This document shows, in pieces, positions 23,091 to 34,972 of a stretch of 64,000 bases of DNA; the first letter of the stretch is position 1, and each line of letters begins with the position of its first letter. A model generated the notes under the pieces. That model did not search any database. It worked only from the letters and a program-made list of their open reading frames with translations, and had not been told where the DNA came from. Both the position numbers and the translations under genes were made by a program. The DNA comes from Notamacropus eugenii (Eukaryota > Chordata > Mammalia > Diprotodontia > Macropodidae): contig NC_092877.1 in NCBI RefSeq assembly GCF_028372415.1, forward strand, positions 252,355,510 through 252,419,509. Direction: 5' to 3'.

Positions 23091-23300
23091 CTCTGAAAGA
23101 GATGAGAGATGCCCCCATAGGTTCTCAAAATGAGATATAGCACCCCCCTGGGGGGTACTGGAAGGTTCAGGTTTGGGGAGCAATGGTAGCCTCGGGTACA
23201 ACGGGGGGGTGTTGAATAAAAAATAAGTGGGCAGTGGAAGCATAAGGAAAGAAGATAGGAGAAGAAAATTTTGAAAAACTGTTTGTACATGTTTCATCTA
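23091..23300. repeat. Unclassified repeat-like segment with C/G palindrome
   Basis: Contains the perfect 15-base palindrome 'acccccctggggggt' at 23,142-23,156 and further G runs. The texture suggests a decayed DNA transposon or other repeat, but I cannot name the family. Confidence 0.3.
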
Positions 23301-23658
23301 CTGTGTGACAGGGTTTAAGTTTTAGTGATTATGTTATTTTCCAAATAGTACACAAAATGCAAGTTATTAATGATCAGTGGTCAAGATGGCTGATAGGTCT
23401 TAACAAGCAAGCCTTGGCAGGTGAGCATGTTGCATATTGTCTGGAAGTCCAGCATACAGTCGAGGTGATATGTGAGTGTAATGAGTTGTTTACAATATGA
23501 TATTATAGAGATACTTAACACAAATTTGTGTCACCAAAATTTCAATATAGAAAACACCTCACAAATTTACAATAAGTTATTAAATTTAAGATGAAACTAG
23601 AATTTCCTGAAGTTTCAAAATTTAAGAATCAAATTTAAATGGTTGTACTAAATTATAT
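23301..23658. other. No gene seen; AT-rich unassigned DNA
   Basis: About 350 bases, no recognised repeat. Confidence 0.45.
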
Positions 23659-24158
23659 TGTCAGAATTACCTAGGAACCTCTGCATCTGGAACCAGAGAA
23701 GCAGAATCCCTATTAGAGCTGTCCTGAGAATAAAGCCTATTGTCCAAGAAAAGATATCTCTGGACCAGGTAACTGTGTGAGACCTCTGAGACTTAGAATG
23801 TGTTAATTAAATGGATACTGAGAATGGGTCACTAGGAAACAAGTAGACTTGATGTTAGTTAACAGTGGTGATCTCCTGGTATTGCTTTTGTTTTAAGATG
23901 TTTATGTTTAAGTTTTCTTGGTTACTTTGGCGATATGTAAATCTCACTTTTCAGTACTCCATTGTGATCTCTCTAAGTAACTTAAATAGTATTATATTAA
24001 ATTAAGTAGTTTGATATGTATCTGACTTAATATAATTATGCAATTAATTATTAATTAACAAATTAAAATTTTGTTTGATTTCTGACTCCCCTGTCTCTAG
24101 CCTGTTTTGTTCATCTCTGACTATCCACAAGTCAGATATCTGTTCCAGTTGGTTGACA
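23659..24158 (+). mobile_element. Second LTR-like unit (TGTCA...TGACA)
   Basis: A fossil of about 500 bp with candidate inverted termini TGTCA and TGACA. It has 'aaattaaaattttgtttgat' before 'ctagcctgttttgttcatct', parallel to the LTR ending at 17,251. No primer binding site follows it, which fits a 3' or solo LTR. The base four 'attg' follows this end and also precedes the LTR start at 16,789, but four bases prove little. Confidence 0.5.
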
Positions 24159-24232
24159 ATTGTTAACTAATCAGAGTTAATTGCTAGGGCGTATAAATTT
24201 AATGGGTGTTGCCTCAGACATACTGAGACCTG

Positions 24233-24465
24233 GCAAAGAGTTTAGCTTAAAAAGTCCAAGGTCTTCCACTGTATCTGTGGTCATCTCCAGTTGTCCTGAC
24301 ATCTGGCTTGCCACTGGACTCAGAGGACTCTGGAAGAAAGAGTGAGGTGATGATGTTTCTCAGTCTTGATTCACTTCATTTGCAAGTCAAGACATCACCC
24401 TCCTGGTGTCATTTCATTAGTCCTCTTCAAGAACGAAGGACAAACCACAACAACTGTGAGTCCAC
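24233..24465 (+). repeat. RTE-tailed marsupial SINE
   Basis: 'gtggtcatctccagttgtcc', 'gccactggactcagaggact', 'tgcaagtcaagacatcaccc', 'tggtgtcatttcattagtcc' and the tail 'gaacgaaggacaaaccacaa'. The tail matches the RTE 3' end at 48,880-48,935, so it is presumably mobilised by RTE. Nearly full length. Confidence 0.8.
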
Positions 24466-24589
24466 TGCCATGAGAGAATCTTTGGCATTCAAGAGTGCCA
24501 CTGACCCCATTTATTAATAAAATGCTAGCATCATTAATCAAATGATTAATTACCCAGAAACTGCATCACTTGAACTTTTTAAACCTTAC

Positions 24590-24765
24590 ACAGTCAAGGT
24601 AATTGAATTCTTTCTTTCTGGTTGCTTGCAGCATTTTTAAAAATTTTAAACCTGGAAGCTCTGAATTTTCTCTGTAATGCTCTTGGGAGTTTTCGTGTTG
24701 AAGTCCTTTTCAGGAGACGAATGGTGATAATACCCATAGGGACAATTTCCTTCTACAGTTCACTC
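24590..24765 (-). mobile_element. L1/HAL1 ORF1 (RRM part) fragment
   Basis: Antisense words of L1 ORF1: 'gaattctttctttctggttg', 'cttgcagcatttttaaaa' and 'gctctgaattttctctgtaa'. They are homologous to 33,440-33,530 and 38,535-38,620 in this window and complementary to ORF1 of the half-L1 near 57,650-57,700. Confidence 0.65.
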
Positions 24766-25044
24766 CTAGTCTGTGACCCAGAACTCACTAGTGAGCAACA
24801 AAGCTACCCCTCAGTAGCTTTTAGGTTCCTCTGTCCTGGTTTTGAGACCTCTTGTTCTGGTACACAGTGTCTTCCTTTTCTTTTATATTCCATTCAGCTG
24901 TTCATGGCTATACTTTGTCACTGGTGTTTGCTGAACTTATTATTTTTTTTTAAATCTCCCTATATCTACATCATATAGATATATGATTCCCTGTACTTTA
25001 TTCTTGAGTTTTCTGATCAGGACTTGGTCTAGAGCATTTTTTAG
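24766..25044. other. Unassigned; possibly antisense L1 5' UTR
   Basis: It lies directly past the antisense ORF1 fragment, where an L1 5' UTR would follow, and is moderately GC-rich. The words are too decayed to confirm. Confidence 0.3.
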
Positions 25045-25160
25045 ATGTTCAGAAGGACAGTGAGTTAGAGACTGAGGCACAGAAGGTGTTAACCAATTAT
25101 TAACAGGGAGAAAACTCAGGTCTCCAGAATTCCAGCCTCAAACTCATTCCACTAAAGGCT
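25045..25160 (-). repeat. MIR fragment
   Basis: 'agagactgaggcacagaagg', 'aactcaggtctccagaat' and 'ccagcctcaaactcattcc' follow antisense MIR order. Confidence 0.6.
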
Positions 25161-25307
25161 TCTAAGAAACAATTGGAGTTGCCATGATTCAGTTAATAGT
25201 TTCTTCAGTATATCTAGCAATGTATTTTCTAAAAAAGAAATTACAGTTATAGTGCACTTAAAAGAAAAAAAAGTACTTTTCCATTCCCTTGCCATTAATT
25301 ACTAAAG

Positions 25308-25362
25308 ACATATACATGTACATATATACATATGTATGTGTGTATATATACACACATTTTAA
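25308..25362. repeat. TA/TG simple repeat
   Basis: 'acatgtacatatatacat' then 'atgtatgtgtgtatatatac'. It explains the run of Y and I codons in a chance frame here. Confidence 0.85.
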
Positions 25363-26079
25363 GGGAAAAAATCAACTTGTTACAGTTGAGAGAATGGTAA
25401 ATGATAATCATTTAATTGACTTAGGACAATTTCTGTGGGATAGTACAGGAATTTGTCTAGAAGATCAATTACAGGAATGCATAGTTGTTTTATTGGATTA
25501 TATAAATTGACATAAAGTAATTTTACACCCTATTGGTTTTCAGAAACACACTATTACATATTGTAATTATATTCAAGGAATAAGAAAGGCAAAAAACCCC
25601 ACAAAGGCACAACAACTCTGATTTGTAATTTACTTTCTTTTTTTATTAAGTATTATAAGTTTCTAGATAATATTACTACTTATCATAGTAGCATGATCAT
25701 TAATTCTTTCAGTGGAGTCAAACAAAAAAAAAGACAAGCATAAAATTAAGTTAGCCTCTGTAGGATGTTTGATTAGCACACAGAAATACCACTTAATACC
25801 TCAGTGGCCAAACATAATTAATTTTACAAAGGCACTTAAAGTATCCTTGACTGTGGCTATGCCTGAACAAGGTGACTATAGTCATGTTCCCTGTGTAAGT
25901 TGTTCCAGGAGTATATATGTCTTAATATGGATTGCACACATAGGTCATCATGAAATGGAGTAAAGCAGGAATATGTCTCCCTACCCAAACATTTTGAGCT
26001 CACCTAGTAAGGAGAATTTCCTGTCAGAAGCAAGTTTTAATTCAATAGTTCTAAAATCGTGTATTGCAAATACTATCAA
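25363..26079. other. No gene seen; unassigned DNA
   Basis: About 720 bases, AT-rich. The 83-codon frame at 25712-25963 has no recognised domain. Confidence 0.45.
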
Positions 26080-26310
26080 TTGAAGGAACTACTAGATTTT
26101 GTGGGGGGTGGAAATGTGGAGGGAGTGTGTAGATAGAATGAAAAGAATCAAGTATTCTGGGAAATGAAGAAAAAAGAAGACTCCACAACACAGGGTGGAC
26201 ATAAAAGGACCTGGGCACCTCATTTTGCATGTCTGATTCTTCTACAGTAAATGTTTGATTAAAGTTTTACGTGTGCAGTGCATAGCCCGTTCCGTTTGAC
26301 GTCTTTGCAT
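26080..26310 (+). mobile_element. Possible LTR remnant
   Basis: 'ggacataaaaggacctgggc' (TATA-like) is followed about 70 bases later by 'gattaaagttttacgtg' (polyadenylation-like) and a CG-containing end. This is promoter and R-region spacing as in an LTR. No family match; weak. Confidence 0.25.
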
Positions 26311-28425
26311 CTTCCTCTCCCTGCCACCCTACCTCATGCATATATACAAACTAGTTTATTGGTGTTTGCACACTTATATTAAAATTTTCTATCTACAAAC
26401 ACATACACCTATGTAGTATATATATAAATTATACTATTCTTTCCCTTCTAACTTCTCTCAAGATTCCAATTTCTTTGTGTCCATTCTGGAATATGTTACT
26501 GTAGTACCATTGTCTCTCTCTGGAATCCTCTGGGCTTAGCATTTCATCAGGTTAAATTTCTGGGGTCTTGCAACATTATTAGAGACGTTTGTTAGAGAGA
26601 TTTTGGTATCCATTTTCTCTCTGTTTTAATGTCTTTCTTGCTGTTTTATCTGTTTGTGCTTATTTTTAAACTGCATTTGTTTGCTCTTGATACCTTTGAG
26701 CTTTTAGCATTTGCCCTTTCTTTTCACTTTCTAACTATCTGCCTTGGTGAATTTATCCTTGTGACTGGACTGGGGAAATCACTTTTCACCGTCCTTGGTC
26801 CTTGATCCCAAGTAACTTCTGAGAGGACGGGATTGACCCCAGTTGAATGCCAGTCCCTTGTCTTTAACTCTTCTTACAGTCCCTAATTACCAACCTATGC
26901 TCCAGTTTCTTTTGTCCTTTAATCTTCTGGATAATAAAGTCAGTAGCTGATATTCTCTATAGGCTCTGTGGAGGGCACAGTGTATTCTCTGGCCTTGCAG
27001 TTCCCTGTCCCAGGTAGCTGCTCCAGGCAAAAGGGAAGCACAGTTACTCTACATTCTTTTGCTGGTGGCTGTACAAAGTTGAGGTCTTCTACTTTCTGCA
27101 ACATTATGTGGGCATGGTGTATGTATGAAGAAACTGCATCAAGAAGGAAATTCCTAAGTGAGAGGCAAAGCACAAGGACGTAAGATTTTTCATTGTTATT
27201 TCCTAAAGCTATTACCTTGTTGAGCTTCTTGCTTTCTGGTTCTTTGGAAATAATTGTCATTGCTTTACCTTTGGTGCATAATTCCCTTTTGACTTTATGT
27301 TTCTATCTTTCAGAGTTAGTGAGGTTTGGAGAAAATGTCTCATCCTATTTCTTGTTCTTCACATGACTTGAAAGGAAGAAATAATGTTATTTTAAATAGT
27401 GAATTAAAACCAAATCATAGACATAATTATATTTAATAGAATAATAAAACATGTAGTAGGCTACAGTCAGGCTTTTAAACACAATAATGGAGTGAGCAGG
27501 CCTTCAAATACAGTTAGAATTTCTAGGTGTAAAATCCTTTGGCTGTGGAGCAGATAAGATTACAAGTCGCTTGGAAAGGGATTCTCTGCACTACTAACCC
27601 TTGTCAGTTGGATATCTAGAGCACAAAGTTATCTTTATTTCATGCGTAATTGAAAATTTTGCACTGCTGAATAATATCTGGAAGTCCCATAGTCACATAA
27701 AAATTCCAGTGACAGGGCCTTCAGGCTTCCAGGACTCCTCGTACCTGGTGAATTCTCCATACTGCACAGTCTGCACTTGCCTACGTTATGGTATCTCTGT
27801 GAAAAGAAATGACACAAATGGCCAAATGACAATGCTCATCATGACCAGTACCAGAACTGTCAATATGTACTCTTGTTCTGTGTTTGACAGTAATAAGCCT
27901 CTAAATTAAGTATATCTTTTATTCCACTTGCTTTTGTGAGTTCAGCCATAGACAATGTTCAGGGTTCTGGGTGAGATCCTACTAACACCCTTCCCAAGAC
28001 ATATACCCAAATCTGCAGGAAGCAGTCAAAGAAAATTGTAAAAGAGAGGTTTCTATATCTGAACACCCATACAAATAAATGAGAAGTAAAGGTGACTAAT
28101 GAATTAAGGATCCAAATTCAACTAACAGAAAATTAAAACACTGACAAATTAAGAATGACAAAATAAGTAAAGAATAGTTGGAAATATCGCGACTTTGAAA
28201 AATTGAATAAGATATTTAAAATTAGAAATGAAAAGACTACTGAAATAATAAACAAGACCATAGATGTTTGTTGAAGCAACAAATAAAAAAAGAAATGTAA
28301 AAATGATTCACTGATTTAATTGCAGAAGAGAGAGGAAAACCTAATTGTCAATATAAAATATTGTGAAGGATTTCATAACAAATGGAGAGAAAGTAAAGAA
28401 AATTATCATAAATCCAATTATGTCA
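26311..28425. other. No gene seen; unassigned DNA
   Basis: About 2.1 kb. Frames of 106 (26940-27260, minus) and 102 codons (27601-27909, plus) show no domain. 26,430-27,300 is pyrimidine-rich and may be decayed LINE. 28,020-28,425 is A-rich and is probably the upstream continuation of the L1 ORF2 copy that follows. Confidence 0.4.
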
Positions 28426-28810
28426 GAGCACACAATGCATTTATACAGTCCAAATGAGATTCATATAAAAATGCACAGATAAGTCAGAACTAGAAAAAAA
28501 AATGATTACAATTAAACATAGTAATAAAATAATAGTCATGCAATTCTATTGATAGATGGAGAAAAGGCCATTAATAAATTAGAGCACTCATTTATATTAA
28601 GTATCCTCCAAATCATATGAATAAATGGCTTTTACTGTTAGAATTATCTTTCCAAAACAAAATAATACAATTATTTTTCATGGAACAACACAAAATTATT
28701 TCCTAAATAGATTATAGGTGAAGTAACAATGCTATTCGTTCTACACTGCTTTTTAACACAGAATAAGAAATGCTAGCTGAAGTCATAAGACAAGAAAAAT
28801 AAATGTCTGG
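28426..28810 (+). mobile_element. Ancient L1 ORF2 reverse transcriptase fragment
   Basis: Frame reading near 28,540 gives 'AILLIDGEKAINKLEHSF', the L1 RT motif A region (family form 'IDAEKAFDKIQHPF'). 'TLLFNTE' and 'EMLAEVIRQEK' follow near 28,745-28,800 (family form 'LLFNIVLEVLARAIRQEK'). The frame is interrupted and diverged, so this is an old copy. Confidence 0.7.
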
Positions 28811-29925
28811 GAGAGATAATAGAAGTAGAGACAGAGATAGATAAATATAAAGGATAGAGGTCTAGCTCTGAATGTAGGCCTCTAATGAATTAAGTGGATT
28901 ATCTGCGGAGAATTGATGGAAAATCTCTTTCTCTAGAGCTATATCATCTTTACACAGAAATATAAATTTGTGAATTCATATTACATATAATCTTTTAAAT
29001 GTCAATTCATGAAACATAGAACTAATGCTGGAAAGGATTTTTATTTTTAAAACCTATCAATTTTTAAACTAAAAACTTGGCTCTTACCTCATTTTCACTG
29101 GGTTTGCATTTCCCTAGCCATCGTAAATCATGTAAACTAATTAAATAATTCAGCCATAGATGAGAAGCAAGCTGCATTCTGCTGTCAAAATGCATCTTTT
29201 TAATAACTATTCTCTTGGTAATGATATATAGCTAAAAATCAGAGAATACCATCATCCCAGAGGAATCCAAATTATAGGTGACCAAAAGGCAATGTAACAA
29301 CACAGTGGGGGTAAGTTGGCAGAGCTTATCAACAAGGCTGATTTACATAAAAGAGTAGGCATAAAAAAATCATGGACACATTATGGTGAGGAATAATAAA
29401 AGTATAGGCCTATGATTCCACTAGATCTGTGAAATGGCTTCCAGGACAGTGGTTAGATTTCCCATGAAGGATTTATGCAAACAAATGGATAAAAATATCA
29501 GAAAAGGAGGAGGCATGGATGGGTTGCTATCTGCACTGTTAGAGGAAGGAATGAAATCACACACTGACAGAATTATTAATTTGGCATCACTCTTTCATAC
29601 TTTATGAAATGGTCATTTCTGCTATGTAGTGATAGATGCATCACATTTCTGATTTTAAGATATCTGCAGGTTAATAGCATGTGAGGGCAGGAAGTCATTT
29701 TAAAAAGATTTAAATATTTACGTAGAGCAAAATTATGGTATTTTAAATATAATTAATGTCTCATCCTGGTTTTAGCTTTTTTGAAGAAATTTTGAAAGTG
29801 GTCATCAGAGAATTAGATTACGAATAGATCTATATGTGCAGTGAATGGCACATTTCACAGAGTAGAATCTGCAGTCCCTATCAGCTTATTAAGATGGTTC
29901 TTTATATGAAATCAACCAAGGGGGC
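28811..29925. other. No gene seen; AT-rich unassigned DNA
   Basis: About 1.1 kb with no frame over 60 codons and no recognised repeat. Confidence 0.5.
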
Positions 29926-29929
29926 AGTT

Positions 29930-30600
29930 TTCAGGACAATCAGATGACAGAAAAGTGAAGTACTTGGAGGGACAGACAATGGAACCCTGTAGACATTCTT
30001 TAACTGGGGTTAGTTGACGAACAATGTGTTGAGCCTGAGGCTTGTGTGTGTGTAGACTATGAGAGCATTCACAAAGTCCTGTCAACTGTTGGTTATACTA
30101 CCATTAGCTGGGTGCTACCAGGGGAGTTTAGAGATGAAAAAAGAGTGGAGACATTGTAAGTGCAAAATGTCCAAAGGGCTTGCCAGCAGCCATTTGTTCC
30201 ACATTTTGCATGTGGCATCATCAGTGTTCTGAGGTATGGAGTGTGTAGCATCACACAGCATATGGTCTTTCCAGAATTAGAAATTCAGCCAGCAAAGCAC
30301 TGTGGCTCTGAGGAGCAATTTGGGTGTGACTAAGAGAATCTCAGTGTAGTTATAGCTAAGATACAGATTAATTCAACAATACTGTCACATCTGGACACAA
30401 ACTTGGTGGACTAGTGCTATATAAGAACCTAGTCAAATTGTGGACCTGATCACTCTTCTTCTACACACAAACCAAAAGAGAGTGGTATCAAAGGATTGCA
30501 ACCCCATCTGTTCACAGTTTGTCTTGCCATATCTCTAAATAAATATCCCTTTGTAAAAGGTAACTAATGTTAAGTGGTTCCAGTGTACTAGGGTGCTAGT
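29930..30600 (+). mobile_element. Probable solo LTR remnant
   Basis: A fossil. 'gctatataagaacctagtc' near 30,418 (TATA box) is followed about 120 bases on by 'ctctaaataaatatcccttt' near 30,533 (polyadenylation signal). A mixed-composition U3-like sequence lies upstream. No internal retroviral sequence adjoins it. The ends are approximate. Confidence 0.45.
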
Positions 30601-30739
30601 CAATGGACTCCTAAAAATGTCATGAAAGTCACCCGACAACTGTTTGGATCAGTATAAAATTATTATTTTGTTCATGATACCATAACAGTAGACTATTCTT
30701 TAAGTTGCCATATTAAATTCTTGGTTGTCTGTATGATAA

Positions 30740-30880
30740 ATTGGACAATTGTAAATGAAAGCTCCTTGGGAATAACATTGGTTTCATTCTTTATGTTAGA
30801 ATCTCCAGTACTGAGGATATTGTCAAGAGCAAAAGTAGGTACTCAATAAATGCTTGTTAATGGATTAACTGGTGAATATA
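30740..30880 (+). repeat. L2 LINE 3' end
   Basis: 'gaaagctccttgggaataac', 'agaatctccagtactgagga' and 'ggtactcaataaatgcttgt' match the terminal part of sense L2. Confidence 0.75.
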
Positions 30881-31119
30881 ATATTTCCCTGGAATATCCA
30901 AACAAACTATTTGCTTTGTAACTTGATGTTAATGCATCAACATCAGGCTTTACAATATTTATCCCATTAGGAAATTCATCAGGCAATCAAACTGGAGGAT
31001 AGACTTGTGTTTTTTCCAGAAAATTTCCTACGGACATAAATTTAATTTTTTAAACAAAGTACATGCCCATTGAAATAATTTAGTTTAATGAGAATTAAAG
31101 TATATTTGATACTCCAAAG
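30881..31119. other. No gene seen
   Basis: AT-rich unassigned sequence between the L2 end and the minus-strand LINE. Confidence 0.5.
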
Positions 31120-31235
31120 TTGATTCTTTTGTTTATTTTTAAATTTTATTATTCATTGTTAACATTCTTTTAAAAATTCAAGTTTCAAATTCTTACCTTT
31201 CCTCCCATCCCTTGTCACACACTGAGAAGACAAGC

Positions 31236-31237
<2 letters not shown>

Positions 31238-31326
<89 letters not shown>

Positions 31327-31332
31327 TATATA
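31238..31332. repeat. (TA)n microsatellite, ~94 bp
   Basis: Almost pure TA with two G/C interruptions, inside the 3' end of the half-L1-like copy. It produces the artificial 'YIYIYI' frames seen on both strands. Confidence 0.95.
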
Positions 31333-31756
31333 AATAAACTCATGCAAGATTTCCATATTAGCCATGTTGCAAAAAAAAAGCAAGAAAATGTACTTCATTT
31401 TGCACTCAGAGTTCATCAAGTTATCTCCCTGGAGATGGATAGCTTTTTTTTTCATCAAATGTCCCTTGCAATTTGAAACAAATTATTGTATTGATTAAAG
31501 TAGCCAAGTCTTTCAAAGATTATTATCATCACAATATTGCTGCTACTGTGTACAACAATCTTCCCAGTTCTTCTTACTTCATTTTGCATTGATCCTTTTT
31601 GATTTTGCCATTATTTTATCCTGAAAATAGCATGCTTATCACTGCTTATAGTGCAATGATATTCCATCACTATCATGTGCCACAACTTGTTCAGTCATTG
31701 CCCCACTAATGAGCATCCCTTCAATTTCCAATTCTTTGCCACAACAAAAACAGCAT

Positions 31757-31852
31757 ATATATGTATATATATATATATATATATATAAACACACACATAT
31801 ATACATGTTTATATGCATATATGTATGTATGTGTGTATGTATATATGGTTGT
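31757..31852. repeat. TA/CA/TG simple repeat
   Basis: A mixed alternating run, TA in the first half and 'atgtatgtatgtgtgtatgt' in the second. It lies inside the LINE. Confidence 0.9.
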
Positions 31853-32044
31853 ACATAATAGTTCTTTTCCTTTTTCTATTATCTCCTTGGAGCATAGACC
31901 TAGTACTGGCATTCCTGGGTCAAAGGTTTTGCAAAGTTGGATAGCCCTTTGTGCATAGTTCATCATTGTTCTCCTGAATAGTTGGACCAGTTCACACTCC
32001 ATCAAGGATTTATTTTGTACTTTTCATTTGTTATGTATTACTGT

Positions 32045-32197
32045 TTTCTTTCCACTGGTCCCAGATGGCTCTGGAGAGAAAGTGAGCTTGGTGGTTTGCA
32101 TAGTTATTCCTCATTTAAATCCAACTCACTTTCAAGTCATGGCATCACCTTCCTGATGTCATAGTTCTTTTTGAGAATGAAGGATAAACAATGACAT
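32045..32197 (+). repeat. RTE-tailed SINE nested in the LINE
   Basis: 'ccactggtcccagatggctc', 'aagtcatggcatcaccttcc', 'tgatgtcatagttctttt' and the tail 'gaatgaaggataaacaatga'. LINE sequence continues on both sides. 'ttatgta' occurs before the 5' side (about 32,033) and after the tail (about 32,199) and may be a short target duplication. The 5' part of the SINE is missing. Confidence 0.75.
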
Positions 32198-32734
32198 TAT
32201 GTACCTATTTTTCCTCATGTACTCCAGCATTCATCATTTCTGATAGGTATGAGGTGATACCTCAGAATTGTTTTAATTTTGCATTTTTCCAATCAGTAAT
32301 CCTTTAGAGCATTTTAAAATGACTAAATAACTTTGATTTCTTCTTCTGAAAATTGCCTATTCATATCTTTTGAGTTTATCAATCATAGAATGGCTTTTAT
32401 TTTTTATAAATTTGACCTGATTGACTAGACATTTGAGAAATGAGGTTTTTTATCAAAGGAACTTGCTGTAAAAATGTTTGATGTTACTTCATTATCTATG
32501 TTACCTTTAAAAAATATAGTTTCCTGGATTGTCTCTTTTAACCATGTCTATTCTGATGTTTGCTTTGTCTTAGGTTGCTACATCTACTTCTGTATATATG
32601 TCTCTTGTAGCCAACATATTAAATATGAAAGATTTTCCATTTAGATTACCATTACACCTTTACATATCCCTGAATTTTTATTCCCTTCTACTTTTATTTC
32701 TCTATTGGGTAAGATAGATTTCTACACCCAAATG

Positions 32735-32835
32735 GATATGTATGTATGTATACATACACATATGCATATATATATGTATATACAAACATACACATATATA
32801 CACGTGTATATGTACATACACATATGTGTGTGTAT
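32735..32835. repeat. TA/CA/TG simple repeat
   Basis: Alternating words 'atgtatgtatacatacac' to 'cacatatgtgtgtgtat', in the middle of the LINE's 3' part. Confidence 0.9.
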
Positions 32836-34972
32836 TTTTTCCCTTTCCTCTTTGAGCAAATTTTAGTGAGAATGGAGTTCAAGCATGTCCCACTACCCCT
32901 TCCATTTTTCCCTTCCAGTCTCTTTTATTTGAGTTTTTCCCATTCTGCCCTTCCCTCCCCTCTTCTTTCAGTATCCCTTTTTCTCACCTTTGATTTTTCT
33001 TTTTCTCATTTTTGGAGATCATCTCAACATAATCATCATACACTCTAGTCCTCTGTCCATGTAGACTCCTTCTAACTCCTATAATAATGATAGAATTCTT
33101 AGGAGTTACATGTACTGCCTTCCCATAAAGAAATGTAAATAAATTAACTTTATTGAGTTTCATGATTACTCTGTCATATTTGGCTTTTTATACTTCTATT
33201 GAGTCTTCTCTTTGAATGTCAGATTTTCTGTTCAACTCTGGTCTTTTCATCAGAAATGATTAAGTCCTCCATTTCATTGAATATCTGTTTTCCTTCCTGA
33301 AGGATTACACTCACTTTTGCTTGATAAGTAATATTTTGTTGTAATCCTAGCTCCTTGGCAGTCCAGAATATGTTGCAAAACCTCCATTCCTTTTATATTG
33401 GAGATACTAAAACTTGTGTGATCCTGACACTAGCTCCACAATATTTGAATTGTTTCTTTCTGGTTGCTTACAATTTTTTCTTCCTGACCTGAGATCTCTG
33501 GAATTTGGCTATAATATTTTGGTTAGTTTTCATTTTTTTATCTCTTTCAGGATATGATGAGTAGATCCTTTCACTTTCTATTTCCCCTCTTGATCTAAGG
33601 TTCTGGGGCATTATTCCTTTCTTATTTTTTGAAATATGAGGTCTAGTCTCTTTGTTAGGTCATGCTTTTGGGTAGTCCAATAATTCTTAGATTTGCTCTA
33701 CTGGATCCATTTTCCAAATCAGTTGTTTTCCCAGTGAGATATTTCATATTTTCTTCTATTTTTCATTCCTTTGACTTTATTAGATTATTTTGTGATGCCT
33801 CATGGAATCATTAGCTTCCTCTTGCTCAGTTCTGTATTTTAAGAAAATGATTTCTTCAGTGAGCTTTTGTACTTATTTTTCTACTTCTCCATTTCTTCTT
33901 TTTGAATAGTTCTTTATTCCCTGAGTTTTTTTACCTCTTTTCCTTTGTCCTATTCTGCTTTGCAAGGAGTTCTTTTTTAAATGAATTTTTGTGTCTCTTT
34001 TACCATTAGAGCAATTCTGTTTTTTGAGGTGTTAAATAATTTTAGGCCTCTTTTACTAGCTGCCAATTCTCTGTGCATGATTTTCTGGTATCTCTCATTT
34101 ATTTTCCCAGTTTTTCCTTTAAAATTAATTACTTTCTTTAACTCTTCCAGGAATTTCTGTTGGGCTTACATCCAATTAGCGTATCTTTTTGAAGCATTTA
34201 TTTTAAATGTTTTTTTACATTGTTGTCTTCTTTTGAGTTTATATTTTGGTCTTCCCTGACACCACAGTAACTTTTATGGTCAAGATTTTCTTTTGGATAA
34301 TTTTTTCCAGCCTATTTCTTGACTTGGAACTTATCTTAAAATTGACCTCTGCTCACCTGGGAAAGGGGAGATACTGCCCCAAACCTTAGGCCTTTCTCGT
34401 TGCTTTTTTTTTTCAGAGATAGTTCTGGGAGCATACAAGTTGTCAATGTTTCCAAGATGGTGTGAACTGGAGAGGGTTGTGGTCATTCCTCTTCTGCTCT
34501 GTGCCAGAAAAGTCTTTGCCTGTTGTCTGAAGAAGAGTGCTCTTATCTACTCTGGAACTGTCACCCAGAATTGCTTATGGACAATAGAGCTGCCAATCAA
34601 CATCACCTGCACCCTATGTTTTGTAATCTCTTTATGACCAGTTAGCTGACCCCCCTTTCCATTTCTTGGCCAAGAGCTTTCACAGCTGCTGCTACTGCTC
34701 TTTTAGCTACCTCCAAAGTCCACCTCAGCTGCTGCCTCAATGGGGACTCTGAGTTGGCTCTTGTACTGTTGTCACAGGCTTCTCCTGCTGTCTTCTTAAA
34801 TTGTCTTGGGCTGGAAAAATGTCTCACTCAGACTTTTTTGTTGGCGCTGCAGCTCCAAAGTTTGATTTCAAAAGTTATTTTAAAGTTGTTTGGAGGGGAA
34901 TGTTAGGGGAGTTCAGCTGAGTTGCTGCCTCTCCTCTGCCAACTTGGCTCCATCTTTCTGAATTGATCCTTT

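Larger units (their letters stand above)
31130..34962 (-). mobile_element. Half-L1-like LINE, nearly complete, older copy
   Basis: Read from right to left it has three parts. First is a GC-richer 5' UTR, 34,962 to about 34,300, starting 'ttcagaaagatggagccaag' in its own sense. Second is an ORF1 remnant, about 34,300-33,210: a coiled-coil part with poly-K/E texture, then an RRM part including antisense 'gaattgtttctttctggttg'. Third is a 3' part that runs straight from ORF1 into sequence of the ORF2 C-terminus and 3' UTR (32,600-31,130). There is no room for ORF2, so it has half-L1 layout. A degraded target repeat 'ttgattcttt' (31,120) / 'ttgatccttt' (34,963) fits the ends. It carries a nested SINE and three TA/TG repeats. 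All frames are closed. Confidence 0.75.

Noticed and set aside
16789-24158. One intact provirus
   Set aside because: The LTR upstream parts do not match, no internal domains were recognised and unrelated repeats lie between. Called as fossils in pieces.
31240-31476. Frames with alternating Tyr-Ile repeats
   Set aside because: Produced by the TA microsatellite. The same applies to frames at 25,289, 31,721, 32,694, 47,259 and 53,427.
31130-34962. Autonomous full-length L1
   Set aside because: ORF1 is followed by the 3' part with no room for ORF2, and all frames are closed.
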